Part shown: in pieces, positions 1 to 6,380 of the stretch
Numbering within the stretch: position 1 is the stretch's first letter
Layout of the letters: every line of letters starts with the position of its first letter
Assembly: GCA_023150835.1 (NCBI GenBank)
Contig: JAKLKB010000178.1
Location: 1 to 10,386, forward strand
Direction of reading: 5' to 3'
Source: Myxococcota bacterium
Lineage (GTDB): Bacteria > Myxococcota_C > UBA6777
Length of the DNA stretch: 10,386 nt
Position numbers and translations under genes: made by a program
The notes under the pieces: generated by a model
The model's database searches: none
Seen by the model: the letters and a program-made list of their open reading frames with translations, nothing else
Told to the model about the DNA's origin: nothing

Positions 1-37
1 GCCCTGTGATTGGGCAGCCACACCTGTCTGCCCCTAC
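1..37 (+). repeat. Family X repeat, core-only copy at window edge
   Basis: These bases match the central hairpin of the X family (compare 6174-6210, 6280-6316 and, inverted, 10053-10090). GGGCAG at 13-18 pairs with CTGCCC at 29-34, and CCCCTAC follows as in the other copies. The left part lies outside the window. The right arm ending in TCGTATG seen in the other copies is not found downstream, so this copy looks truncated or strongly diverged. Confidence 0.7.
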
Positions 38-416
38 TTTTTCACGTACTTCACGGACGGAACTCGTAGAAACTGTTTGCTTTGAAAAAAGCAGCCGTCA
101 AAGCGAACAGTCCGGAGCAGAAACCTCGTTACGCAGGGAACTATGGGGTTCCACCCCACGCCCCGCAAGGGGTCGCAGCCCCCTTGACCCCGTATCGGCG
201 GAGCGGATAAAAGTGTTTCAAACGAACGACTCTGCCGCGTGAAGCCTCCTCCGCTCGACAAAGACCTTGTGCAGGCTTAGTTAGAACAAGGCTCGACAAC
301 TCAAAAACGCGCCACACGGCACCGCTTTTCCCTAAAACTGCCTCGCTTTGTGCGATGCCCTCTTGAAGTCGCGGCCCAAAGACCCGTTCTACCGCCCAAA
401 CCAAGGACGATCCATC
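38..416. other. Non-coding stretch upstream of the epimerase gene
   Basis: I see no credible gene here. The short open frames have no family resemblance and pass through the Y repeat at 141-238. Small symmetric elements are present: AAGCCT (242-247) with AGGCTT (273-278), CCTTGT (265-270) with ACAAGG (286-291), and the direct repeat CTCGACAA near 254 and 292. A promoter for the downstream gene should lie between about 240 and 400, but no convincing -35/-10 pair stands out. Confidence 0.6.
141..238 (+). repeat. Family Y double-hairpin repeat, copy A
   Basis: This matches 2322-2420 on the same strand and 10177-10274 on the opposite strand. The order is a first hairpin GGGG-N5-CCCC at 145-157, the constant CACGCCCC, a second GC-rich hairpin, then CCCTTGACCCCGT and a looser tail containing GTTTCAAAC and a CTCT/CTC motif. 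The first hairpin loop differs between copies while the stem is kept. It is a REP/BIME-like intergenic element of unknown function. Confidence 0.75.
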
Positions 417-833
417 ATGATCAAGAAACTCGATCACATCGCCATCGCCGTACGCAACATCGAAACCGCCTCCAAGTTTTATACTGAGCATCTTGGCCTA
501 TCCATCGCCAAGATCGAAGAAGTCCCCACCGAAAAAGTGCGCGTCGCCTTTATTCAAGTCGGCGATATCTGGATCGAATTACTTGAACCCACTGCGGAGG
601 ATTCCCCGATCTCCAAATTCCTCGACAAACGCGGCGAAGGACTCCATCACCTCTGTCTTCAAACCCACGATATCCAAGAATCGATCACAAACCTCCACCA
701 ACACGGTGTCCGTATGCTCGATGAATCGCCGCGAATCGGTGCAAAAGGAACCCAAGTCGCTTTCGTGCATCCCAAGGCCAACGCTGGCGTCTTAACCGAG
801 CTTGTCCAATACCCCGAAGGCGAAAGCCACTAG
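417..833 (+). CDS. mce: Methylmalonyl-CoA epimerase
   Basis: This 138-residue protein of the vicinal-oxygen-chelate fold should interconvert the two methylmalonyl-CoA epimers, linking propionyl-CoA carboxylase to methylmalonyl-CoA mutase in the cytoplasm. The sequence starts LDHIAIAV (5-12) and contains IWIELLEP (51-58), GLHHLCLQ (75-82) and LTELVQ (126-131). This is the two-module VOC pattern. By family knowledge the likely metal ligands are His7, Gln47, His77 or His78, and Glu128. The length is typical for a bacterial epimerase. The ATG at 417 is preceded by AAGGA at 403-407 with nine bases between; the frame stays open upstream to 348, but the protein family begins at this Met. No mutase or carboxylase gene is in the window. 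A general VOC enzyme is the alternative, but the HHLCLQ context favours the epimerase. Confidence 0.9.
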   Translation: MIKKLDHIAIAVRNIETASKFYTEHLGLSIAKIEEVPTEKVRVAFIQVGDIWIELLEPTAEDSPISKFLDKRGEGLHHLCLQTHDIQESITNLHQHGVRMLDESPRIGAKGTQVAFVHPKANAGVLTELVQYPEGESH

Positions 834-1017
834 GCTCTGTTGGCTGCGCTTGACCGCTCCCTCGATCACAAGACAAGGCGCGTCAACCCAAACGAACCGC
901 TCTCGCACCCAAGCAAACCTCTCTCGATTCGGTTGAGCGCACTGATCCGTTCCTTCGATCACAAAAGCCTCAAACGAGGCTGTTGACCCAACACCGCACA
1001 CGACAGGAGCCCAAACC
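834..1017. other. Intergenic region with imperfect direct repeat and small hairpin
   Basis: Two related stretches, near 850-871 and 942-963, share the pattern CCG-T-TCC-TCGATCACAA and are both followed after a few bases by a TTGACCC or TCAACCC motif. A perfect hairpin AGCCTC-AAAC-GAGGCT lies at 966-981; it has no T-run in the plus direction, so it is not a convincing terminator for the epimerase gene. No gene is supported. Confidence 0.5.
1005..1009 (+). promoter_or_regulatory. Ribosome binding site deciding a TTG start
   Basis: AGGAG lies eight bases before TTG at 1018, an ideal spacing. The next in-frame ATG (1084) has no comparable Shine-Dalgarno sequence, so TTG is the likely start of the ligase gene. 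Confidence 0.7.
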
Positions 1018-2286
1018 TTGCTCACCACATCCACAAATCACCCATCCAACGCCCTCCCCCAAGAAGTCCTCACCCACGCCGCGATGCGCGCTTTCTTTGA
1101 AATGGCTTACAAACCCCGTGAACGGTGGCGGATCGGTTGCGAATACGAGATGAGCGGCGTCTTCAAAGACGACCTCCAACCCCTACCCTTTCGCGGCGAG
1201 CGCAGTATCGCGTACATCACCGACCGCTTGCGTCAGCGCTACGGTGAAAAAGATCCCTCCGTAGAAAACGGCTATTACTACGGCTTTACTCTCCCCTACG
1301 GCCACATCTCTCTCGAACCCGGCGGACAAATCGAGTTTTCTTCCCATCCCGTCGCACAGATCGCCGAGATGGAAACCGCCTTCCGCCAATTCCTTTACGA
1401 CGTCTGCACGCTCGGCGAAGAGATCGGCGTCCACTTCTTTATCGCGGGTGTCGATCCCTTCCACGACGTCACACAGATCCCTTGGAGCGAAAAAGGCCGA
1501 TACAAGGTCATGCGCGAATATCTGATCAAGCGGGGACGCTTCGCCCATCACATGATGAAACAAACCATGTCTTTGCAGTTCAACATCGACTACGCCGACG
1601 AAGCCGATGCTGTCCAAAAATACATGACGGCTCTCCGCCTTTATCCCACCCTCGAGTTTCTCACCTACAACTCCTTTGTCTACAATAACACCATCCTCGA
1701 TCATCCTTTCCGCCCCAAGATCTGGACCGAAATGGACCCCGACCGCTCTGGTCTTCCTCCAAGCATCCGTAGCTTCGACGATTACATCGATTACGCCCTT
1801 GATGTCCCGATCTTTTTCCTCAACCGCGCAGCATCCATCCTCCCCGTCGCCAATGGAACCACCTTCCGCCAATTCATGCAGAGCGGATTCCAAGGACACA
1901 CCGCCACTTACGCCGATTGGACTCTCCACCTCTCCACCCTCTTCCCCGAAGTTCGCTTCAAAAAAAACGCCCTCGAACTACGCATGTTCGATGGCAACCG
2001 CCCTGAGATGCTATTTGCCTTTGCAACCCTCGTTCGCGCAATCTTCTATCACACCGAAGCGATCGAGGCTATCGCTAACCAGACCTTCGACCGCTCTTGG
2101 GATGCCGCCGAACGCCTTCTCTCTCTCACCCAACAATACACCCCCGCCGAAGAACAACATTACCTCCTCCCCCTCCAAAAAGAACTCCAACGCCGCACAC
2201 AGCCCGGACTCCTCGCCGTTGAACACTTCCGCAATCACAACCTCGATCCCCACGCCCTCCTCGCTTACCTTCGCATCCAACCCTGA
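1018..2286 (+). CDS. gshA: Glutamate-cysteine ligase, plant-type (GCS2 family)
   Basis: This 422-residue cytosolic enzyme should join L-glutamate and L-cysteine with ATP to make gamma-glutamylcysteine, the first step of glutathione-type thiol synthesis. Family landmarks appear in order: IGCEYEM (39-45), SLEPGGQIEFSS (98-109), MSLQFNID (184-191), RPKIWTEMDPDRSG (232-245) and the block LSTLFPEVRFKKNALELRMFD-like region (305-325). The combination SLEPGGQIE plus FPEVR with a downstream acidic residue is typical of the plant/proteobacterial class rather than the gammaproteobacterial class. Length is normal for the bacterial members. The start is TTG with a good ribosome binding site. A glutathione synthetase gene is not present nearby, so whether the product is glutathione or an ergothioneine precursor (EgtA role) cannot be settled from this window. 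It may be cotranscribed with the epimerase gene 184 bases upstream, but no functional link is obvious. Confidence 0.88.
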   Translation: MLTTSTNHPSNALPQEVLTHAAMRAFFEMAYKPRERWRIGCEYEMSGVFKDDLQPLPFRGERSIAYITDRLRQRYGEKDPSVENGYYYGFTLPYGHISLEPGGQIEFSSHPVAQIAEMETAFRQFLYDVCTLGEEIGVHFFIAGVDPFHDVTQIPWSEKGRYKVMREYLIKRGRFAHHMMKQTMSLQFNIDYADEADAVQKYMTALRLYPTLEFLTYNSFVYNNTILDHPFRPKIWTEMDPDRSGLPPSIRSFDDYIDYALDVPIFFLNRAASILPVANGTTFRQFMQSGFQGHTATYADWTLHLSTLFPEVRFKKNALELRMFDGNRPEMLFAFATLVRAIFYHTEAIEAIANQTFDRSWDAAERLLSLTQQYTPAEEQHYLLPLQKELQRRTQPGLLAVEHFRNHNLDPHALLAYLRIQP

Positions 2287-2300
2287 TCCTTGCAGGATCA
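2284..2300 (+). terminator. Possible hairpin at the end of gshA
   Basis: TGATCCT (2284-2290), loop TGC and AGGATCA (2294-2300) form a perfect 7-bp stem that includes the gshA stop codon. There is no T-run after it, so intrinsic termination is doubtful. It may only stabilise the 3' end. Confidence 0.3.
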
Positions 2301-2321
2301 AAGTGGCCTGTTCACCCGATT

Positions 2322-2420
2322 TTGTGGGGTTTCACCCCACGCCCCACAAGGGAGCGCTGCCCCCTTGACCCCGTCTTGGGCGAACAGATCGCTGGTTTTC
2401 CAATCCAGCAACGCTCTCGC
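2322..2420 (+). repeat. Family Y double-hairpin repeat, copy B
   Basis: It aligns through its length with copies A (141-238) and C (10177-10274, inverted): GGGGTTTCACCCC at 2326-2338, CACGCCCC, a second hairpin region, CCCTTGACCCCGT, then a tail with ACGCTCTCGC at 2411-2420. It sits between convergent genes (gshA and the restriction-enzyme remnant) and may serve as a bidirectional 3' structure. Confidence 0.75.
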
Positions 2421-2449
2421 TCCAAGTTGAGGCGCAAAAGAGCTGTCGC

Positions 2450-2938
2450 TCACTTCCGAAATGAGGCGATATAGGCTGTAGTGTGGGCGCAAAGAGAAGT
2501 TGCAAAAGCTGTAAAGCCGAATCCTTGGTTTGGCTCTCGATAAACTCCTTGCAACCCGCTCTCTTGTTCGGAAAGAAGAAGGCAAGCTCGATCATACAAA
2601 CGTTCTCTCACGAGACGCTCGCAAAACAGTTCGTAGCGCCTAGCATACGAAGAATCCCTGAATTCCTCGAATGCTGTGACGACAAGATCCCAATCTTTGG
2701 TGGGGCGAAAATAACCGGGCAATGTTGTGGCGGTTGTGTGGATCGCCTCTCTAGGCAGGCCGGACTCGCAAAGCAAATCGACCAAAAGGTTTGCAAAACC
2801 GTCCAAGTGCCGCCCTCCCGTGACGGCTCTTCGATTGCCAGAGTCTCTTCTCCCTGATGTTCGGCCTTGCGCTTGCTGTTGCTGGGTTCTTGTTTCCCAA
2901 AAGAACCTCACAGCCTGCTCGACACGGTGTTTATCCAT
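2450..2938 (-). pseudogene. XhoI/PaeR7I-type restriction endonuclease, internally deleted
   Basis: The 162-residue frame begins MDKHRVEQAVRFFW and continues with AVTGGRHLDGF (38-48) and LPGYFRPTKDWDLVV (73-87). These are the N-terminal signatures of the XhoI/PaeR7I family, type II enzymes cutting CTCGAG. From about residue 89 it jumps to SYARRYELFCERLVRERLYD (97-116) and GVYREP (131-136), which I recognise as that family's C-terminal part. The stretch normally between them, with the EFKSQ catalytic lysine motif and following core, is absent: roughly 75-80 residues, compared with a usual length near 240. The junction lies near 2670-2680 and keeps the frame. AAGGAG at 2947-2952 with eight-base spacing precedes the ATG, which overlaps the methyltransferase stop as ATGGATAA. 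It should have no nuclease activity. Family assignment is from memory of conserved segments, not from a search. Confidence 0.75.
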
Positions 2939-3368
2939 CGGATGGGCTCCTTGTGGTTTTGAGCACCATGCGAGAAAACAAAGAAACGCTTGCGTTTTGG
3001 ATGCGCGTTTGCGCCATATCGAGATAGCGTGGATCGACTTCGATACCGATGGAATGCCGCCCCCACCTCGCGGCAGCGACAACGGTCGTCCCCGTACCCA
3101 CAAAGGGATCAAGCACAGTATCCCCAACAAAAGAAAACATACGGATCAACCGCTCGGCGAGCTCTTCGGGGTAAGGGGCAGGATGATTGCGGGTAGAAGC
3201 TCCCGTCAAACCAGACCAAATCGATTGAAACCACCGTTTGTGATTCTCTTCGGAGATCACCGACAAGACACGCCACACGCATCGAGATCCCTTGTGCAGC
3301 CGAGGGCGGAGATTGCGATGGATGCGATGCCATCGGTGGTTGCGCAGGATTTGGCGCGTCAGAGGCAT
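2931..3368 (-). pseudogene. DNA methyltransferase, C-terminal half only
   Basis: Residues 47-80 of this frame (FQSIWSGLTGAS, then HPAPYPEELAERLIRMFSF) match motif X and the preceding linker of beta-class N4-cytosine/N6-adenine methyltransferases. VLDPFVGTGTT (85-95) is motif I, the S-adenosylmethionine site, and IGIEVD (107-112) is motif II. In this class the catalytic (S/D/N)PPY motif IV lies in the N-terminal half, and none is found upstream, so the enzyme lacks its catalytic motif. Such proteins are usually about 300-450 residues; here the recognisable part is about 110. The first 35 residues (rich in Arg and His) do not look family-like, so true homology probably begins near 3265. It overlaps the endonuclease start by eight bases, as in an intact modification-restriction operon. 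Intended specificity would be CTCGAG if it partners that enzyme. Confidence 0.7.
2947..2952 (-). promoter_or_regulatory. Ribosome binding site of the endonuclease remnant
   Basis: On the minus strand AAGGAG lies eight bases before the ATG at 2938, inside the end of the methyltransferase frame. It fixes the start of the endonuclease and shows that the translation signals survived the decay of both genes. Confidence 0.6.
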
Positions 3369-3630
3369 GGGGCGACAACGGTTGTGGTTGAGAAGACGAT
3401 GCAGAGGCCTGTGGGCCTTGCAAAAGAGGCGCGTGTGGATCTTGTGCGAAGGGTTGGCGTGCCAGAAAGCGCGCCAGTTCTTCTGACGGAAAGCGCATAT
3501 CCTGTGTGGTCTTGTCCAAAGCTACCTCGGAAATAGACAGCGGGGCTTGTTGGTTGACGTCACGTTGGGCGAGGGAGGCTTGTTGGGCAACGTCACTTCC
3601 ATCCAACCGATCTGCTGGGAAATCCATCAT
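3109..3630 (-). CDS. Unrecognised Pro/Ser/Gln-rich ORF upstream of the methyltransferase remnant
   Basis: The frame opens with ATGATG at 3630, preceded by AAAGGG seven bases upstream and AGGAG further up. Residues 1-60 look like an ordinary soluble protein (for example SEELARFLARQPFAQDPHAP at 49-68). Residues 70-113 are rich in Pro, Ser, Gln and Ala. After about residue 113 the reading is merely the shifted frame of the methyltransferase, so the real coding part probably ends or changes frame near 3290-3300. It shows no methyltransferase motif, signal peptide or membrane segment. It may be an unrelated gene whose 3' end was lost in the same rearrangement that removed the methyltransferase N-terminus. 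A single frameshift would fuse it to the methyltransferase half. I do not recognise a function. Confidence 0.35.
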   Translation of the reverse strand: MMDFPADRLDGSDVAQQASLAQRDVNQQAPLSISEVALDKTTQDMRFPSEELARFLARQPFAQDPHAPLLQGPQASASSSQPQPLSPHASDAPNPAQPPMASHPSQSPPSAAQGISMRVACLVGDLRRESQTVVSIDLVWFDGSFYPQSSCPLPRRARRAVDPYVFFCWGYCA

Positions 3631-3720
3631 CTGCGTGCCCTTTTGCTTTTCTCCTGTGTGCTATGGACTTTTTGCGGGGTGCGCCGACAACAAAAAATCA
3701 GAACACGAAGAAGACGAGCA

Positions 3721-4212
3721 TCAGCCTTGGCAGGAGCATTGGAGGGGTTTGAGAGGTTCGGTGGAAATGGAGGTGGCGCGTTCGCGGGCTTTTTCGATGT
3801 CATCAAGGCTCATGCCGAGCGCAAGCTGAACCGACCGCAGCAGCTTGCTTTCGCGCACATCGACGTACTTGTCAGCGAGCAAGATCCGCCAGAGATCTTC
3901 GATCAAAGACAGTTTGTCCTCTTGGGAAAAGCCGCTGGCGACGGTCTTTGTGCAAGGCCGATGGTCGTAATCTTTTTGCATCATCTCATGGGCTTGGCGC
4001 AACAAAAGCAACGCCTCTTCTTCTTTGAGGCTCAACCGCTCTTGGACGATGTGTTTGATCATCTGCATCTCGCGCTCGTCCAGTTGAGCGTCAGCGTAGG
4101 CCATCTCGACAAGTAGCCCAACAAAGGCCATCTCACGAGACAAACAAGGAGCCTCTTTGCCTGTTTTTTTGGCAGGAAAGAAGCGAGAAAAAAGCGAGGA
4201 CAACGGGATCAT
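3721..4212 (-). CDS. TerB-like protein
   Basis: This 163-residue protein is probably a cytosolic all-helical TerB-family (COG4103-like) protein. Two halves repeat the same pattern: LLVEMAYADAQLDEREMQ (33-50) and LLADKYVDVRESKLLRSV (111-128), each an Ala-Asp turn with acidic residues followed by an amphipathic helix. In TerB proteins these acidic positions are proposed metal-binding sites. The family was named for tellurite resistance, but most stand-alone members have no shown role, and no other ter genes are present. The ATG at 4212 overlaps the stop of the upstream HEAT-repeat gene as ATGA, so the two are probably translationally coupled. An AAGGAA lies about 12 bases upstream. Identification by pattern is good; function is unknown. 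Confidence 0.75.
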   Translation of the reverse strand: MIPLSSLFSRFFPAKKTGKEAPCLSREMAFVGLLVEMAYADAQLDEREMQMIKHIVQERLSLKEEEALLLLRQAHEMMQKDYDHRPCTKTVASGFSQEDKLSLIEDLWRILLADKYVDVRESKLLRSVQLALGMSLDDIEKARERATSISTEPLKPLQCSCQG

Positions 4213-5846
4213 AGTCGTTTGTTCTTCCTTGGCATCGAGGGGACGGGCATTTTCCCCGAGGAGGATTGGATCACACGCAGCGCACGTTCAGCAGCTTGGC
4301 GGATGATCGGTTCGTGGGCTGTAAGCTGCTTTTGCAAAGCAGGGATCGCTGCGACGGCTTGGGGTCCATACCAACGCAGCGCAGCAATCGCCCCATAGCG
4401 CACTTGCCACTGCCCGTCAAGCAAGGCGCGGATCAATTCGGATATCGCGTGCTTTGCGGGCCAATAGCGCAAAAGATCCCGTCCGATGGTCGGGATCGCA
4501 AACGCTGCCGAACGCCGAACTTGCCATTGGGTATGATGCAGCCCTTGCAAAAGGCCCAAAGCCGCAGGAGCCGCAGCAGGCCCGATCGCCCCCAGCGCAT
4601 CGATCGCCGCCACCCGCCACCACCACGAGTCCAACAAAGCTGCTTTGCGCAACGCTGGCACCGCTGCTTTGCCGATCCGACTCAACGTCCATATCGCACC
4701 TTGGCGCAAGGCCGCTTGGGGCGCATTGAGATAAGGGATGAGCGCATCTACCGCAGAAGCCCCCGATTGTTCGGCGCTTCCGACAGCCAAGATCGCAGCC
4801 TCTTGGACAAGGAGGTCTTTGTCTTCGAGAGCCTTGCGCAAGATCGCAAAGAATGCGGGGTGTTGTGCGCGTTCTTCCAAAGCTTTGATCGCCGCCAACC
4901 GCACTTCTCTTCGCGGATCACGCAACGCCTTTTGCAACACCACCAAACTCCGCTCCCCGATCTGCGCCAAGGTATGCCCCGCCGCCATCCGCACCGGCAA
5001 CTCAAGATCCGCCAACGCCGCCCCAAGATCCCCCACCAACGGCTCCACCACATCCCCCAACCCTGCAAGCATACCGCCCCATCCCGCGAGCGTTTTTGCC
5101 ACCAATGTCCGCGTCAGATAATCCTTGCTTTTGAGCAGATCACGCAGTCGACCGATCAACGCATCCGTCTGGGGCGATGCCTTGACGGATCTCGGAAACA
5201 TCGGTCGGATCGCAACGATGGCCTCTTGATGGACGGAGGTATGGGGATCGCGCAGCGCATGAAGCAAAGTCGGCAAAGCAGACCGCGCACGCACGCCCAA
5301 ACGCCCCAAAGCCTCCACCGCCGCAACCCGCACTTCGGGTCGTGTGTCATGCACCAACGACACCAACCACGGAAAACACTTGGCAAAGCCTCTCTCGTGT
5401 TGTGCGGCTTGAAACAACACTTGCACCGCCGCCATCCGCACCCTCCAATGCGACTCAAGGCTCGCCGCTCTTACCCATGACAGATGCGGCCCGATCTCTT
5501 TGGCCCCCACATCACCGAGCGCAAGCAACGCCGCCCGCCGAATCACAGACGATCCGTCCTTCAACGCCCCAAGCAGCGTCGGGATCGCAGATTTCCCTTT
5601 ATGTCCCAATCGACCGATCGCATCGAGGTATTCGACCTTTGCAGAGACTGTCGATGCCGCCTGATAGCTCCGCACCAAAGCCTTCCATGATGGATCTCCC
5701 CCTGCTTCCGATATCCCAAGCCATCCCCACAACACCAGCCAAACGCACACACACCACGCCACGCCTTGCTGCAAAAAGCCCCTCACAACGCGCTCTCTTC
5801 GCCACAACACGATCTCACCAAAAAACATCTCTGTCTGACTTTCCAT
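4209..5846 (-). CDS. Exported HEAT-repeat protein
   Basis: From ATG at 5846 this gives 545 residues. After a basic stretch (WRRERVVRGF, 15-24) comes a Trp-rich hydrophobic segment (about 29-45) ending in SEAG, a likely signal peptide or membrane anchor, so the rest should lie in the periplasm. The remainder, about 60-530, is a run of roughly 13 HEAT/PBS-lyase-like repeats of 30-45 residues, for example IPTLLGALKDGSSVIRRAAL, VRVAAVEALGRLG, VRLAAIKALEE and VRYGAIAALRWYG. Such solenoids bind proteins; no catalytic residues are visible. The tail is basic (MPRKNKRL). The start is uncertain: the frame stays open to a TTG at 5921, ATG at 5828 and GTG at 5786 are also possible, and the GTG would give the most standard signal peptide. 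The stop overlaps the TerB-like start by four bases. The gene is divergent from the PcRGLX-like gene across 528 bases. Partner unknown. Confidence 0.82.
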   Translation of the reverse strand: MESQTEMFFGEIVLWRRERVVRGFLQQGVAWCVCVWLVLWGWLGISEAGGDPSWKALVRSYQAASTVSAKVEYLDAIGRLGHKGKSAIPTLLGALKDGSSVIRRAALLALGDVGAKEIGPHLSWVRAASLESHWRVRMAAVQVLFQAAQHERGFAKCFPWLVSLVHDTRPEVRVAAVEALGRLGVRARSALPTLLHALRDPHTSVHQEAIVAIRPMFPRSVKASPQTDALIGRLRDLLKSKDYLTRTLVAKTLAGWGGMLAGLGDVVEPLVGDLGAALADLELPVRMAAGHTLAQIGERSLVVLQKALRDPRREVRLAAIKALEERAQHPAFFAILRKALEDKDLLVQEAAILAVGSAEQSGASAVDALIPYLNAPQAALRQGAIWTLSRIGKAAVPALRKAALLDSWWWRVAAIDALGAIGPAAAPAALGLLQGLHHTQWQVRRSAAFAIPTIGRDLLRYWPAKHAISELIRALLDGQWQVRYGAIAALRWYGPQAVAAIPALQKQLTAHEPIIRQAAERALRVIQSSSGKMPVPSMPRKNKRL

Positions 5847-6118
5847 CGCTACCACAAACTCCGCAAGATTCGTATGTTCCGAGCCAAAGACACCGAAGCA
5901 GCACGCCCCAACGCCTCGCAAAGGCTGTTATGGTGGAGCAGAGTCCACTCCAATGCAACCCTCCGCTGCTTCGCGATCCTCCGCTGCTTCTGCGCAAGGC
6001 GCTCGGCGCTTGCATCTTAGCCCCCAAACCCCGATGTTCTGAGAGCGGCAACTCTTTTGCCGATGTCGCTTGGACGGGTGAGAACGCGGGGGTTTTTGGC
6101 AACCGCGCAAGCCTATGC
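5847..6118. other. Left part of the divergent intergenic region
   Basis: No gene is supported. An 18-bp spaced direct repeat CCTCCGCTGCTTC occurs at 5960-5972 and 5978-5990. AAGATTCGTATG at 5865-5876 resembles the right terminal repeat of family X and lies just upstream of the HEAT gene start, possibly a decayed element end. TTGGCA at 6096-6101 with TATACG at 6121-6126 is only a weak promoter candidate for the rightward gene. Confidence 0.5.
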
Positions 6119-6246
6119 TTTATACGATCTCCGAGAGAAGTGTGCTTAAAGGATAGGTGCGATCCGCTGTAGACGCCCTGTAGTTGGGCAGCCACAGGGG
6201 GCTGCCCCTACATATTGGCGCACACGATGGGAAGATTTCGTATGTT
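6119..6246 (+). mobile_element. Family X MITE-like element, diverged copy
   Basis: This aligns end to end with the reverse complement of 10017-10137. Shared parts are ATACGAT-TCCGAG at the left end, GTGTG, the core TTGGGCAGCCACA then CTGCCCCTACA, and CGATGGG--GATTTCGTATG at the right end. The outer arms ATACGA (6122-6127) and TCGTAT (6238-6243) are inverted repeats. The core hairpin has an 8-bp stem, GGGCAGCC (6187-6194) with GGCTGCCC (6201-6208). It has no coding capacity. Its right half was later duplicated (6170-6380). Confidence 0.7.
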
Positions 6247-6380
6247 TTTTTCTGGATAGGAGAGGATGGATGCGATAGACGCCCTGTGGTTGGGCAGCCA
6301 CAGGGGGCTGCCCCTACATATTGGCGCACACGATGGGAAGATTTCGTATGTTTTTTCTGGATAGGAGAGGATGGATGCGA
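6170..6380 (+). repeat. Tandem duplication of leader, 106 + 105 bp
   Basis: Unit 1 is 6170-6275 and unit 2 is 6276-6380. They differ visibly only at one base (CTGTAG versus CTGTGG, near 6181/6287) and in a T-run of seven versus six after TATG. Each unit holds the family X core hairpin, the right terminal arm GATTTCGTATG, a T-run, the sequence AGGAGAGG and the start-like ATGGATGCGA. The high identity suggests a recent duplication or ongoing homogenisation. Confidence 0.92.
6363..6370 (+). promoter_or_regulatory. Ribosome binding site of the PcRGLX-like gene
   Basis: AGGAGAGG lies just before ATGGATG; the in-frame ATG is at 6375, seven bases from AGGAG. An identical site at 6258-6265 in the first duplicated unit leads to ATG CGA TAG (6270-6278) and, from ATG 6266, to a 32-codon frame that stops at 6362-6364, overlapping this site. 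Confidence 0.7.

Noticed and set aside
850-963. Short imperfect direct repeat as a CRISPR-like or attachment site
   Set aside because: There are only two degenerate copies, with no regular spacer and no integrase or cas gene.
966-981. Intrinsic terminator after the epimerase gene
   Set aside because: The 6-bp hairpin is perfect but lacks a T-run in the plus direction. A TTTT follows it only on the minus strand, where no gene ends.
1183-1929. 248-residue minus-strand open frame inside gshA
   Set aside because: It is the opposite-strand shadow of a well-recognised gene.
2727-3536. 269-residue plus-strand open frame
   Set aside because: It is antisense to the methyltransferase and endonuclease remnants, which carry clear family motifs. 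Its own product shows no recognisable domain.
3547-4116. 189-residue plus-strand open frame
   Set aside because: It is antisense to the TerB-like gene and has no good ribosome binding site or family resemblance.
4266-5480. 404-residue plus-strand open frame
   Set aside because: It is antisense to the HEAT-repeat gene. The regular Arg/His/Gln/Pro-rich product is the complement of the repeats, not a protein family.
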